In this document: positions 24,026-31,715 of the stretch, in pieces
Layout: each line of letters starts with the position of its first letter
Numbering within the stretch: position 1 is the stretch's first letter
Source: Gammaproteobacteria bacterium
GTDB lineage: Bacteria > Pseudomonadota > Gammaproteobacteria > Pseudomonadales > Azotimanducaceae
Assembly: GCA_028821125.1 (NCBI GenBank)
Contig: JAPPHD010000067.1
Coordinates: forward strand, 1-43,427
DNA length: 43,427 bases
Reading direction: 5' to 3'
Notes under the pieces: model-generated
Databases searched by the model: none
Seen by the model: only the letters and a program-made list of their open reading frames with translations
What the model was told of the DNA's origin: nothing
Made by a program: the position numbers and the translations under genes

Positions 24026-25027
24026 TTACTCAAACCGAAAGTTCTTCGCGGTGAAGGCTGCAAAGGTGCGGTCCATGTCCGCCTGGCTCGCCCCGAGCGG
24101 CGCCACGATATGCGTGTGCACGCCCATTTCGGCGTGTTCCTGAAACCGTCGGTGAATCTCTTTCTCGGTGCCGATCACCGCGATCTCGTCGATGAGCTCG
24201 TCACTGAGCGCGCCGGTGGTCATGGCCCGGTCCTTGCGCGCCCATCCCTCGGTGATGGTGTCCGCCACATCGGGATAGCCCGCCCAGGCCAGGAACCTGT
24301 TGTACACCGGCGTCGCGTAATAGGGGGCGAAGGCGGCCCGGAACAGGTTGCGCGCCGCCGGCTTGTCGTCGGTGGCGAGCACCATGGCGCGGTGCACCAC
24401 CTCCACCTCCTCCGGATTCTTGCCGCCCCGCTCCGCGCCGAGGCGCACGTGTTCCACCATCCTCGGCAGCGCGCTCTTCGGCCACAGGTTGAAGATCACC
24501 CCGTCGCCCACCTCCGCCGCCATCTCGATCATCTTCGGGCGCAGGGCCGCAATATAGATCGGCGGCGGGTTTTCCAGCGGCGGCTGGCGGTAACCGTGGC
24601 TTTGCAGGGTGGCGCCGCTGAAGTCGGTCCTGGCGCCGGCAAGCATCGACCGAACCAGCTCGGCGGTCTCCCGCACCCGGGTCAGCGGCTTGTCCAGTGG
24701 GATGCCGTTCCAGCGCCCCATCATGGTCTGGCTGGAAGACCCGATGCCCATCACGAAGCGCCCGGGCAGCAACTGCCCGATCGTGTAGACGCTCGCCGCG
24801 ATGACCGACGGCGAGCGCGTGTAGACGGGGGTGGCCGCGATGCCGATGCGGATGGTGGTGCTGTGCTGCGCCACGGCCGCCGCCTGGGTCAGGGAATCCG
24901 GCGCACCCGAATCGCCGAACCACGCATCGGTATAGCCGTTGCTTTCCGCCCACTTGATCAGTTCGATGGTACTGCGGACTTCCGGCCACCCCGGCACGGT
25001 TACCGCAACGCGTCTGGCTGGCGCCAT
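24026..25027 (-). CDS. LLM-class oxidoreductase, second paralog
   Basis: A 333-residue luciferase-like TIM-barrel protein. Start MAPARRVAVTVPGWPEV, then IELIKWAESNGYTDAWFGDSGAPDSL, GIAATPVYTRSPSVIAASVYTIGQLLPGRFVMGIGSSS and PPIYIAALRPKMIEMAAEVGDGVIFNLWP: the typical strands of F420-dependent and flavin-dependent members. It is clearly paralogous to the next gene. The ATG at 25027 is preferred over the upstream reading, which encodes a dissimilar Arg-rich leader. Confidence 0.87.
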   Translation of the reverse strand: MAPARRVAVTVPGWPEVRSTIELIKWAESNGYTDAWFGDSGAPDSLTQAAAVAQHSTTIRIGIAATPVYTRSPSVIAASVYTIGQLLPGRFVMGIGSSSQTMMGRWNGIPLDKPLTRVRETAELVRSMLAGARTDFSGATLQSHGYRQPPLENPPPIYIAALRPKMIEMAAEVGDGVIFNLWPKSALPRMVEHVRLGAERGGKNPEEVEVVHRAMVLATDDKPAARNLFRAAFAPYYATPVYNRFLAWAGYPDVADTITEGWARKDRAMTTGALSDELIDEIAVIGTEKEIHRRFQEHAEMGVHTHIVAPLGASQADMDRTFAAFTAKNFRFE

Positions 25028-25085
25028 GGTCGTTCTCCCTATCTCGTTGGCGTCGATTCCGCAATCCGGTCGCTGTCTCAACCTC

Positions 25086-26123
25086 TCAGAGCATCTCCTC
25101 CGCCACCAGGGCAAGCGCCTCCGGCTGCTGGCAGCCGATCATCAGGCTCGAGACGTGCCCGCGCTTCTCCGCCTCCTTCCAGCGCTGCAGCCGGTCGCGG
25201 ATGCGGTCCGCCGGCCCCACGAGGTGGCAGGCATCGATGAGCTCTGCGGGCACGGCCGCCATGGCCTCGTCCCGGCGGCCTGACAGATAGAGATCCTGGA
25301 TCTTCACCGCGGCTTCCTCATACCCTAGCCGCTTGGCGAAGTCGTTGTAGAAGTTCTTGTCGCGCGCCCCCATGCCGCCCACGTAGAGCGCCATGCTGCC
25401 CCGCACCGGCATCATGCACTGTTCCACATCGTCGCCCATGACCACCGTCACGAAGGGCGCGATATCGAACTGCGAGAGGTCCTTGCCGCCGGCCTTGGCC
25501 AGCCCCCGGTTGATCGGGCCCTCGAACACGCTGAACCGGTCCGGGTCCATCCAGATCGGGAAGAAGCCGTCGGCCACTTCCGCGGCTGTTTCCACACCCT
25601 TCGGCGTGATGCTGGCCGCATAGATGGGAATGTCTTCCTCGCAGTGCAGGATGCTCTTCAGCGGCCGGCCGAGCCCGGTTGCATCCGCCCCCGCATAGGG
25701 CAACTGGTACATCTCGCCTTCGCAGGTCGCCGGCGCCTCCCGCGCGAAAATCTGCCGCATGATCCCCACGTATTCCTTCAGGCGCGTCAGCGGCTTGCCG
25801 TACGGCACACCGTGCCAGCCTTCAACCACCTGAGGGCCGGACGCTCCAAGGCCGCAGATGAAGCGCCCGCCGGACAGCTCCGCCAGGCTCATCGCCGTCA
25901 TGGCCGCCATGGCAGGCGAGCGGGCCGGCATCTGCATGATGGCGGTGCCCACCTTGATCTTCTCCGTCTGCGCCAGTATCCAGGCCGCCGGCGTAATCGC
26001 ATCGGAACCGTAGGCTTCCGAGGTCCAGATGGAATCGAACCCCAGGCTCTCCGCGTGCCGGATCGCATCGATCGGCACGCTGATCTTTCGCCCCGAGTAC
26101 CCGAACAGCATTCCCAGCTTCAT
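25086..26123 (-). CDS. LLM-class oxidoreductase, third paralog
   Basis: A 345-residue luciferase-like oxidoreductase (TIGR03559-like from memory). KLGMLFGYSGRKISVPIDAIRHAESLGFDSIWTSEAYGSDA starts the barrel. AIMQMPARSPAMAAMTAMSLAELSGGRFICGLGASG follows, then IPIYAASITPKGVETAAEVADGFFPIW. The ATG at 26123 with AGGGG 5 nt upstream is preferred over the GTG two codons earlier. Divergent from the DUF4258 gene; about 140 nt between them hold that gene's promoter. Confidence 0.87.
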   Translation of the reverse strand: MKLGMLFGYSGRKISVPIDAIRHAESLGFDSIWTSEAYGSDAITPAAWILAQTEKIKVGTAIMQMPARSPAMAAMTAMSLAELSGGRFICGLGASGPQVVEGWHGVPYGKPLTRLKEYVGIMRQIFAREAPATCEGEMYQLPYAGADATGLGRPLKSILHCEEDIPIYAASITPKGVETAAEVADGFFPIWMDPDRFSVFEGPINRGLAKAGGKDLSQFDIAPFVTVVMGDDVEQCMMPVRGSMALYVGGMGARDKNFYNDFAKRLGYEEAAVKIQDLYLSGRRDEAMAAVPAELIDACHLVGPADRIRDRLQRWKEAEKRGHVSSLMIGCQQPEALALVAEEML

Positions 26124-26218
26124 GTTCACCCCTGATCAACGTGGAAAAAACGCGCCGCAAAATAGCAATCGCGGGCACGACACACAACACGGGGCATAAC
26201 ATGCGGCGGTTTTGGAGG

Positions 26219-26262
26219 CTAGTTGGATAGGAATTGACTAGTTTCGAACTCCCGTCTATCCT
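26219..26262 (+). promoter_or_regulatory. Strong sigma-70-like promoter with overlapping inverted repeat, near-leaderless
   Basis: TTGACT at 26234-26239, a spacer of exactly 17 nt, and TATCCT at 26257-26262 make a good sigma-70 promoter. Expected transcript starts (about 26268-26270) are only a few bases before the ATG at 26272, which has no ribosome-binding sequence, so the mRNA may be leaderless. The inverted repeat CTAGT (26219-26223)/ACTAG (26237-26241) overlaps the -35 and is a candidate operator for the HTH-containing second protein. Confidence 0.6.
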
Positions 26263-26271
26263 GTGCCGTTC

Positions 26272-26511
26272 ATGGAAGTTCGGTATCGATCCCACGCTGT
26301 TGAGCGAATGATTCAGCGCGGAATTGCACCGCATGACGTTGAGGACATACTCGGGAACCCGGACGAAGTAATCAGGCAATCCATGGACAAGGTCATTGTG
26401 TACAAGCACATCGAAGGCCGAATCGACAATTCAATTGCCGTGGTGGCTGTCGAGGGAATTCAGGCATGGGAAGTGATCACCGTAATGGTCAACTTCGAGG
26501 CACGGGAATGA
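26272..26511 (+). CDS. DUF4258 protein, candidate toxin
   Basis: A 79-residue protein with the DUF4258 pattern: SHAVERMIQRGIAPHDVEDILGNPD, then a strand KVIVYKHIEG, then AVVAVEGIQAWEVITVMVNF. These short proteins resemble RelE/BrnT-like small toxins in layout and usually neighbour DUF2283 proteins. The start ATG at 26272 is chosen over the GTG at 26263 because the promoter -10 ends at 26262. It overlaps the next gene by 4 nt (ATGA), so the two are coupled. Toxin activity is inferred, not shown. Confidence 0.72.
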   Translation: MEVRYRSHAVERMIQRGIAPHDVEDILGNPDEVIRQSMDKVIVYKHIEGRIDNSIAVVAVEGIQAWEVITVMVNFEARE

Positions 26512-26831
26512 AAATCCATCACGACACCGCACGGGACTGGCTGACTATCGACTTTGCCGAGGAAATAGAAGCCCGATCCGTCTACAACGACGGCATTATC
26601 GTACGTTACGACAAGGCGGGACACGTGATCGGTATCGACATCACCGATTCCATGAAGGTGTTCGGCGGTTCCGACTTCATGACATTGCGAGAGGTTTGCA
26701 GTTTTCTCGGTGTATCCGAATCAACGGTCCGCCGAAAAATCCGGGCGAACAGGATCAAGCACTCCATGGAAGGCAATCGTTACCGCTTCAGAAAATCGGA
26801 CATCCTCAGCCTCGTGGAGGCACGACGATGA
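26508..26831 (+). CDS. DUF2283 protein fused to a helix-turn-helix (excisionase/MerR-type), candidate antitoxin
   Basis: A 107-residue two-domain protein. Residues 1-52 match DUF2283: KIHHDTARDWLTIDF, a YNDGIIVRYDKAGHVIGIDITDSMK strand set. Residues 57-107 are a DNA-binding HTH of the excisionase/MerR type: FMTLREVCSFLGVSESTVRRKIRANRI followed by the wing MEGNRYRFRKSDI. The fusion gives the antitoxin-like partner its own DNA-binding module, consistent with autoregulation at the inverted repeat over its promoter. Overlaps the DUF4258 gene by ATGA. Confidence 0.75.
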   Translation: MKIHHDTARDWLTIDFAEEIEARSVYNDGIIVRYDKAGHVIGIDITDSMKVFGGSDFMTLREVCSFLGVSESTVRRKIRANRIKHSMEGNRYRFRKSDILSLVEARR

Positions 26832-26879
26832 GTCCTCTACCTCCGAACGGGTCCCGGCCAGGCGCTTGACAGCGGCCCC

Positions 26880-28232
26880 ATGAGCGACGTGCCGAAACAC
26901 CCCGGCAACCGCATTCCCGAACGGCCTGCTCCCCGGAGGTCGCCTGGCGGGGGAACGCAAGACGGGAACCCGCCTCAGTCCACGGCGTCGAGCCAGGACG
27001 TGCGGCAGGACGAACAGTTGGAATCGAAGACGCCCGACCGGACCGGCACCCCCGGCGTACAACTGCAGCTCAGCCCGCTCTCCATCCAGGCGGCGGCCCT
27101 GGTGAAGTGCATCGACGGGCTGTCGAACATATTCTGGATATCCTTCGCGGGCACCTTCCTGTCGATCTTTTTCGCAAGCCTCAACCAGCTCGATGCGAAC
27201 GCCGCCTCCGACCACATCTTTCTCGGCGAATACCAGGTTCCCAAATCCATCCTGCCACTGGCGGCGGTCGCCTTCGCCCTATTCGTCTTCTGGCTGACCG
27301 CGAACCGGCTGAAGGTTCTCAACCACGCGCTGCACACGACGGTACTGCCCGCCGAGGCGGTGCACGAGATATTCCGGCTCAATCCACCGGTGCTGCACGT
27401 CTTTCAGATCGAGAACCTGAAACGCTGGTCGCCGGCATCGGGCGTCAACGTCTTCCTCATCAACTGGGCCGTCTTCTTCGGCAACAGCATGGCGCTCACC
27501 TGGTCTTCAGCGCTGCAGCGGGGCGCCTATTCGGGTCAGTTCAGCCCGACGCTCCTTGCTGCCTACCTGCTGCTGATCGTCGCCGTCATCGCCTACGGCA
27601 GCCGCTCGATCATCCCGGCGATGCGCACCATCCTGGGCGCCCTGCACGATGTCGACTTCCGGCTCGGCTGGCAGCGATACGTCACTGCCGTCATGCTTGC
27701 CGCCGCGGTATTCGTCATCGGTCAGTGGGACCAGGTGCAGTCGCCCGGGCCTCAGGACGGCGACCTGCTCGGCCCGGCGATCGCCAATGCCATCGACGGG
27801 GAAACGCTGTTCATGGGCGGCACCGAGGTCAAGCTCTTCGGCATCGACTCGGTCGAAGGCGACCAGGTCTGCCAGGACGCGAACGGCGCCGACTACGCCT
27901 GCGGGCGCCGCGCCACCCAGGCTCTCCAGTCTCTCGTGCAGCGGGACCTCGTGGTCTGCCTGCCGCTCTTCGCCATCGGCGATTCCAGGGTAGTGGGACA
28001 CTGCGAAGTGGTGGAGGATGGCGGGTTCGAGCCGGTCTCCCCCATCGAGTTCATGGAGGAATTCCGCCCGAACAACCTCTCGCGCCTGATGGTGGCCGAC
28101 GGGCACGCGGTTGCCATCGGCCTCGGCACCCGCTTCTTCGGCGCCGAGCAGGACGAGGCCCAGGCGCTCAGGCAAGGCATCTGGCAAGGGTCCTTTCAGC
28201 CGCCCAGCAACTGGCGGCGGCAGTCTGATTAA
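26880..28232 (+). CDS. Polytopic membrane protein with C-terminal SNase-like domain
   Basis: A 450-residue protein. Residues 1-65 are Pro/Gly/Gln-rich and disordered. About five membrane helices follow (83-103, 124-143, 188-207, 222-240, 268-283). Then a staphylococcal-nuclease-like domain covers 299-446: AIDGETLFMGGTEVKLFGIDSVEGDQVCQ, YACGRRATQALQSLV, and the closing QGIWQGSFQPPSNWRR. The usual catalytic residues look altered: the first Arg position reads K-L-F, the PE motif reads VE, and the DxYGR motif reads DSRVVG. So a binding or inactive nuclease fold is as likely as an enzyme. It lies 48 nt after the DUF2283-HTH gene on the same strand. Confidence 0.78.
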   Translation: MSDVPKHPGNRIPERPAPRRSPGGGTQDGNPPQSTASSQDVRQDEQLESKTPDRTGTPGVQLQLSPLSIQAAALVKCIDGLSNIFWISFAGTFLSIFFASLNQLDANAASDHIFLGEYQVPKSILPLAAVAFALFVFWLTANRLKVLNHALHTTVLPAEAVHEIFRLNPPVLHVFQIENLKRWSPASGVNVFLINWAVFFGNSMALTWSSALQRGAYSGQFSPTLLAAYLLLIVAVIAYGSRSIIPAMRTILGALHDVDFRLGWQRYVTAVMLAAAVFVIGQWDQVQSPGPQDGDLLGPAIANAIDGETLFMGGTEVKLFGIDSVEGDQVCQDANGADYACGRRATQALQSLVQRDLVVCLPLFAIGDSRVVGHCEVVEDGGFEPVSPIEFMEEFRPNNLSRLMVADGHAVAIGLGTRFFGAEQDEAQALRQGIWQGSFQPPSNWRRQSD

Positions 28233-28299
28233 CGCCGTTCACTACCCGGGCCCGCCTGCAAACCTGGGGAGCCGGAGGTGCCGATTCAGGAAGAGGGGG

Positions 28300-29007
28300 C
28301 TACGATTCCGCCCCGCCGCGTTCCAGCCCGATCAGGTAGTCCACGGTTTTCAGCGCCTGGCGCCGGCCCGCATCCATGGTGACGGCGTAGCGGCCGGCCA
28401 CCACCACGGTGGGCGTGACGGCGATCTGGAAGCGCCGCGACAGGGCGTTCCGCTCGGCCTGCCTGCGGCGCACCGGGGCTGAGTTGAAGGCATCCAGGAA
28501 GGCTCCGCGCTCCACCCCGCGGCCGGCCACGAAATCGGCGATGTCGTCCACCGACAGGAATTGCCGGCCGTTGTCGTGTATGGCCCGGAAAAAACGCTCG
28601 TGGTTGGCTTCCAGCCCGCCGGCCGCCTCGAGCGCGAAATAGGCCTGCGCCAGCAGCGCCCAGGCGGCATTGAACGACACCGGCGCGCGCTCGAAACGTA
28701 CATCGTCCGGCAGGCCGCGCTGCCAGGCGGCAACGAGCGGCTCGAAGTTCTTGCAGTGGATGCAGCCGTAGGAAAAGAACTCGGTAACGACGATGGGAGC
28801 TCCCGGCCGCCGGCGCAGCGGATCGTCGATCACCCGATAGTGCTCGCCTTCGACAATGTCGCCCGACTCCGTGGCGCCGCTGCTGTACAGGAGGCCGTAC
28901 CCGGCCACGACGGCCGCCAGCACGACGGCGAACCCGATGATGCCGTTGCGCAGCCGGTTGACCTTGCGCGCCTGGGCGGCGCGCTTTCGTTTCTGTGTTG
29001 TCTGCAT
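28300..29007 (-). CDS. DsbA-like thioredoxin-fold oxidoreductase, membrane-anchored
   Basis: A 235-residue protein with a basic N-terminus, one membrane helix (about 23-41) and a periplasmic thioredoxin-like domain. The active site is SYGCIHCKNFEP with Cys82-Ile-His-Cys85, and the cis-proline motif is VTPTVVV. The intervening helical insert (residues 110-175) fits DsbA rather than plain thioredoxin. It probably introduces or shuffles disulfides in exported proteins. The start ATG at 29007 is chosen over the upstream reading, which lacks similarity and adds a Gly/Arg leader. It is convergent with the SNase-like gene, separated by 67 nt. Confidence 0.86.
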   Translation of the reverse strand: MQTTQKRKRAAQARKVNRLRNGIIGFAVVLAAVVAGYGLLYSSGATESGDIVEGEHYRVIDDPLRRRPGAPIVVTEFFSYGCIHCKNFEPLVAAWQRGLPDDVRFERAPVSFNAAWALLAQAYFALEAAGGLEANHERFFRAIHDNGRQFLSVDDIADFVAGRGVERGAFLDAFNSAPVRRRQAERNALSRRFQIAVTPTVVVAGRYAVTMDAGRRQALKTVDYLIGLERGGAES

Positions 29008-29106
29008 GCCTCTGTGTCCCTTCCCGATCGACCGTGCCGGCCCAGCCCGCTCGGCACGGCCATAGGTGGTACCCGAAAACCATATCACCGACCCTAACCG
29101 GGCGCA

Positions 29107-30342
29107 TTACCGGGCGAGCAACTCCGCCCAGTGCAATACGGGCACGCGCGCGCCGGCGGCGAGGTGAGTCTGGCATCCGACGTTGGCGGTGACGATGACA
29201 TCGGGTTCTTCCGCCATCAGGTTGGCGAGCTTGTTGTCCTTGAGACGGCTCGAAAGCCGGGGTTGCAGCAGCGAATAGGTTCCCGCGGAACCGCAACAGA
29301 GATGGGCATCGCGCACATCGACGAGTTCGAATCCGGCCCGGGCGAGCAGTTTCTCGACGATGCCGGAAACGCGCTGGCCGTGGCGCAGCGTGCATGGCGG
29401 ATGCCAGGCCACCTTCCCGAACGCGCCGTCGTCGCGGCTCGCAAGCTCGGTGAACGGCGCCGCCACCTCGGCGAGATCCCGGGTCATGCCGGCGATACGC
29501 GCCGCATCCGCCGCGTATTCAGGATCTTCCGCCAGCAGGCGCCCGTAGTCCTTCACAGTGACCCCGCAGCCGCTCGCGGTGGAAACGATGACGTCCACGC
29601 CGTCGAGCAGCGGCCGCATTGCGTCGATGTTCCTGCGCATGTACTCGAGCGCCGCCCCGGTCTGGCCGAGATGCAGGTTCAGCCCGCCGCAGCAGCCCTC
29701 GTCTTCCACCCGGCGCACTTCGATGCCGTTGGCGTTCAACAGCCGCTCCGCCGCGGCATTCGCCGCCGGGGTCGCCACCCTTTGTACACAACCCCTCAAT
29801 ATGAGCGCTCGGCGGGAAGACCGGAACTTGCCAGCGGGTAACGGCGCCGGGCGCGCCCGTCCCCGCTGCCGACGGGGCAGCGCCTTTTTCAGCATCCCGG
29901 GCAGCAACCACCTGAACCATTGCCCCAGGCTGGCCCAGCGCGCGAATACCTCCGGCTTCGGCACTATCCAGCCAAGCCATTTCCGCGCCGCCGCATCCCA
30001 GGGCGCGCGTCGGGTCCTTTCCTCCATCGCCTCGCGGCCGATTTCCAGCAGTTCCCCGTACTGCACCCCGGACGGACAGGCCACCTCGCAACCACGGCAG
30101 GTAAGGCACCGGTCGAGGTGAGTCTGCACCGTACGCACGCTACCGGCATCCGCTTCCGGCGCCTCGAGGAGTCCCTTGATCAGGTAGATGCGCCCGCGCG
30201 GACCGTCCAGTTCATCGCCCAGCAACTGATAGGTCGGGCACACCGCATTGCACATGCCGCAGTGCACGCAGGAGCGCAGGATCTCGTTTGCCCGCCGCCC
30301 CTGGGCGGTGGCCAGCAGGTTCTCAGGAAGCCCCGTCTGCAT
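29107..30342 (-). CDS. glcF: Glycolate oxidase iron-sulfur subunit
   Basis: Electron-transfer subunit of membrane-associated glycolate dehydrogenase (GlcDEF), which oxidises glycolate to glyoxylate. The 411-residue protein has two 4Fe-4S ferredoxin motifs at the N-terminus: CVHCGMCNAVCP (Cys25, 28, 31, 35) and CLTCRGCEVACP (about 79-89). Two CCG-type heterodisulfide-reductase-like domains follow, with GCCGGLN and CCGSAGTYSLL. It overlaps glcE by 20 nt, so the two are co-transcribed. Confidence 0.94.
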   Translation of the reverse strand: MQTGLPENLLATAQGRRANEILRSCVHCGMCNAVCPTYQLLGDELDGPRGRIYLIKGLLEAPEADAGSVRTVQTHLDRCLTCRGCEVACPSGVQYGELLEIGREAMEERTRRAPWDAAARKWLGWIVPKPEVFARWASLGQWFRWLLPGMLKKALPRRQRGRARPAPLPAGKFRSSRRALILRGCVQRVATPAANAAAERLLNANGIEVRRVEDEGCCGGLNLHLGQTGAALEYMRRNIDAMRPLLDGVDVIVSTASGCGVTVKDYGRLLAEDPEYAADAARIAGMTRDLAEVAAPFTELASRDDGAFGKVAWHPPCTLRHGQRVSGIVEKLLARAGFELVDVRDAHLCCGSAGTYSLLQPRLSSRLKDNKLANLMAEEPDVIVTANVGCQTHLAAGARVPVLHWAELLAR

Positions 30343-31387
30343 CGACGATTCCCGGATTGAGTACGTTGTCTGGGTCGAACGCCCGCTTCAGGCGGGCCGA
30401 GACCGCGCCGTCGAGCACGGGTCCCGCGTAGGCCGGCAGCGCCCGGGCATCGATGCCGGCCGCATAGGCCTGCACCTCGCCCCCGGGCCGATGCGTCGCC
30501 CACCAGCGCCGGGCGCCGGCCCACTCGACCACGCATTCCTCGCCGTCGCCAACGTCGCCGCCTGTATCCGCCGGCGGTAGCGGCGCGGCCGGCGGGCAGG
30601 CGATTTCCCAGAGCGTCCGCCCCGGCCGCCGTTCGAAACAGGGCAGCGCCCGGTCGCGAAGTTCTTTCCAGAGCGCATCGCCGCCGCGTTCTCCCCCAAG
30701 GCTCGCGGCCGCCGTCCGCACGGGAGAATCGGCACCGGAGATGCGCACGTTCAGACGCCCGGCGAAATGGCAGGTTGCCGTCACCGGCAGGGAAGACCGC
30801 GACCAGCCACGCACGAGTTTTTGAGCCTCTTCCCCGGTACACCGCAGAACCCGCGTTTCCTCCACTTCAGGCAGCGGCAGCAGGCGCAGGCTCACCGACA
30901 GCAGCACGCCCAGGGTGCCGCAGGCGCCGGCCTGCAACCTGGAAAGGTCGTATCCGGCGACGTTTTTCATGACCTGCCCGCCGAACACCAGGCGCTCGCC
31001 CAGGCCGTTGAGCATTTCCACGCCCAGCACCGCGTCGCGCACGGAACCTCGCCACGGGCGGCCCGGCCCGGCGAGACCCGCGGCCACGGCGCCGCCGACG
31101 GTGCCGCCGCCGCCCACGCGTGGCGGCTCGAACGGCAGGTATTGGCCGTGTTCCGCGAGCAGTTCGACCAGATCCGCCAGCGGCGTGCCCGCGCGGACGG
31201 TTACCACCAGTTCCTCGGGACGATACTCGATGACTCCGGAATGCCCGGTAACCGCCAGCAACTCCCCCTCCGCGTTCGCCAGGCACCAACTCTTGCTGCG
31301 GGAACCGAAGACGGCCAGCTTGACCTGCCGCGCCCGGGCATCCCTGATCCTTTCGGTCAATTCAGCGGTTCTGTCGCTCTCAGCCAC
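30323..31387 (-). CDS. glcE: Glycolate oxidase FAD-binding subunit GlcE
   Basis: A 354-residue FAD-linked (PCMH-type) subunit of glycolate dehydrogenase. VIEYRPEELVVTVRAGTPLADLVELLAEHGQYLPFEPPR and GGTVGGAVAAGLAGPGRPWRGSVRDAVLGVEMLNG are the FAD-binding motifs, and MKNVAGYDLSRLQAGACGTLGVLLSVSLRL follows. The C-terminal tail DPDNVLNPG is typical. Separated from glcD by a dispersed repeat (328-nt gap) instead of being directly adjacent. Confidence 0.93.
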   Translation of the reverse strand: MAESDRTAELTERIRDARARQVKLAVFGSRSKSWCLANAEGELLAVTGHSGVIEYRPEELVVTVRAGTPLADLVELLAEHGQYLPFEPPRVGGGGTVGGAVAAGLAGPGRPWRGSVRDAVLGVEMLNGLGERLVFGGQVMKNVAGYDLSRLQAGACGTLGVLLSVSLRLLPLPEVEETRVLRCTGEEAQKLVRGWSRSSLPVTATCHFAGRLNVRISGADSPVRTAAASLGGERGGDALWKELRDRALPCFERRPGRTLWEIACPPAAPLPPADTGGDVGDGEECVVEWAGARRWWATHRPGGEVQAYAAGIDARALPAYAGPVLDGAVSARLKRAFDPDNVLNPGIVDADGAS

Positions 31388-31469
31388 TTGGCACTACCCT
31401 ACCGGGCGGCCGTCTTCCCCTCGCCACGCTCCCAGCCGTGCTGGCCCCGGCATCTGCCGCGCTAACGCG

Positions 31470-31697
31470 CCGGAAACACCCGCCGTTAGCAGAGAGAGAG
31501 TGGGTGTGCGGTGCGGGCATCCGGCACCTTTAAGGCACCCCTGCACCCTCGAACTCTCCAGCAGCGCGTCCGCCTGGTGTGCCGGATGCCCGTACCGCAT
31601 ACCCGCTCTCGGTGCCCGATCAAAGGAATTGTTTGGACCGTCAATTCCCAAAAAAATAAATCTTTTCAAATCAATGGCTTGATATTTTTTTCATGAA
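31470..31697. repeat. Dispersed stem-loop repeat, copy D (between glcE and glcD)
   Basis: Left arm 31496-31527, 51-nt centre 31528-31578, right arm 31579-31610, then an AT-rich tail to about 31697. Arm sequence and centre orientation match copy B. A weak leader-like sequence, GCTAACGCGCCGGAAAC, replaces the full leader module. The element fills most of the gene-free stretch between glcE and glcD (31388-31715); no gene is seen there. Confidence 0.83.
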
Positions 31698-31715
31698 ACA
31701 CCTGACTGCCACGTC

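Noticed and set aside
12488-24054. Very long antisense open frames (for example opposite hemH-MBL, the FATP synthetase, the symporter and the NhaC gene)
   Set aside because: GC-rich codon bias keeps the opposite frames open; their translations are Arg/Gly/His-rich with no recognisable motif, while the sense frames have clear family signatures.
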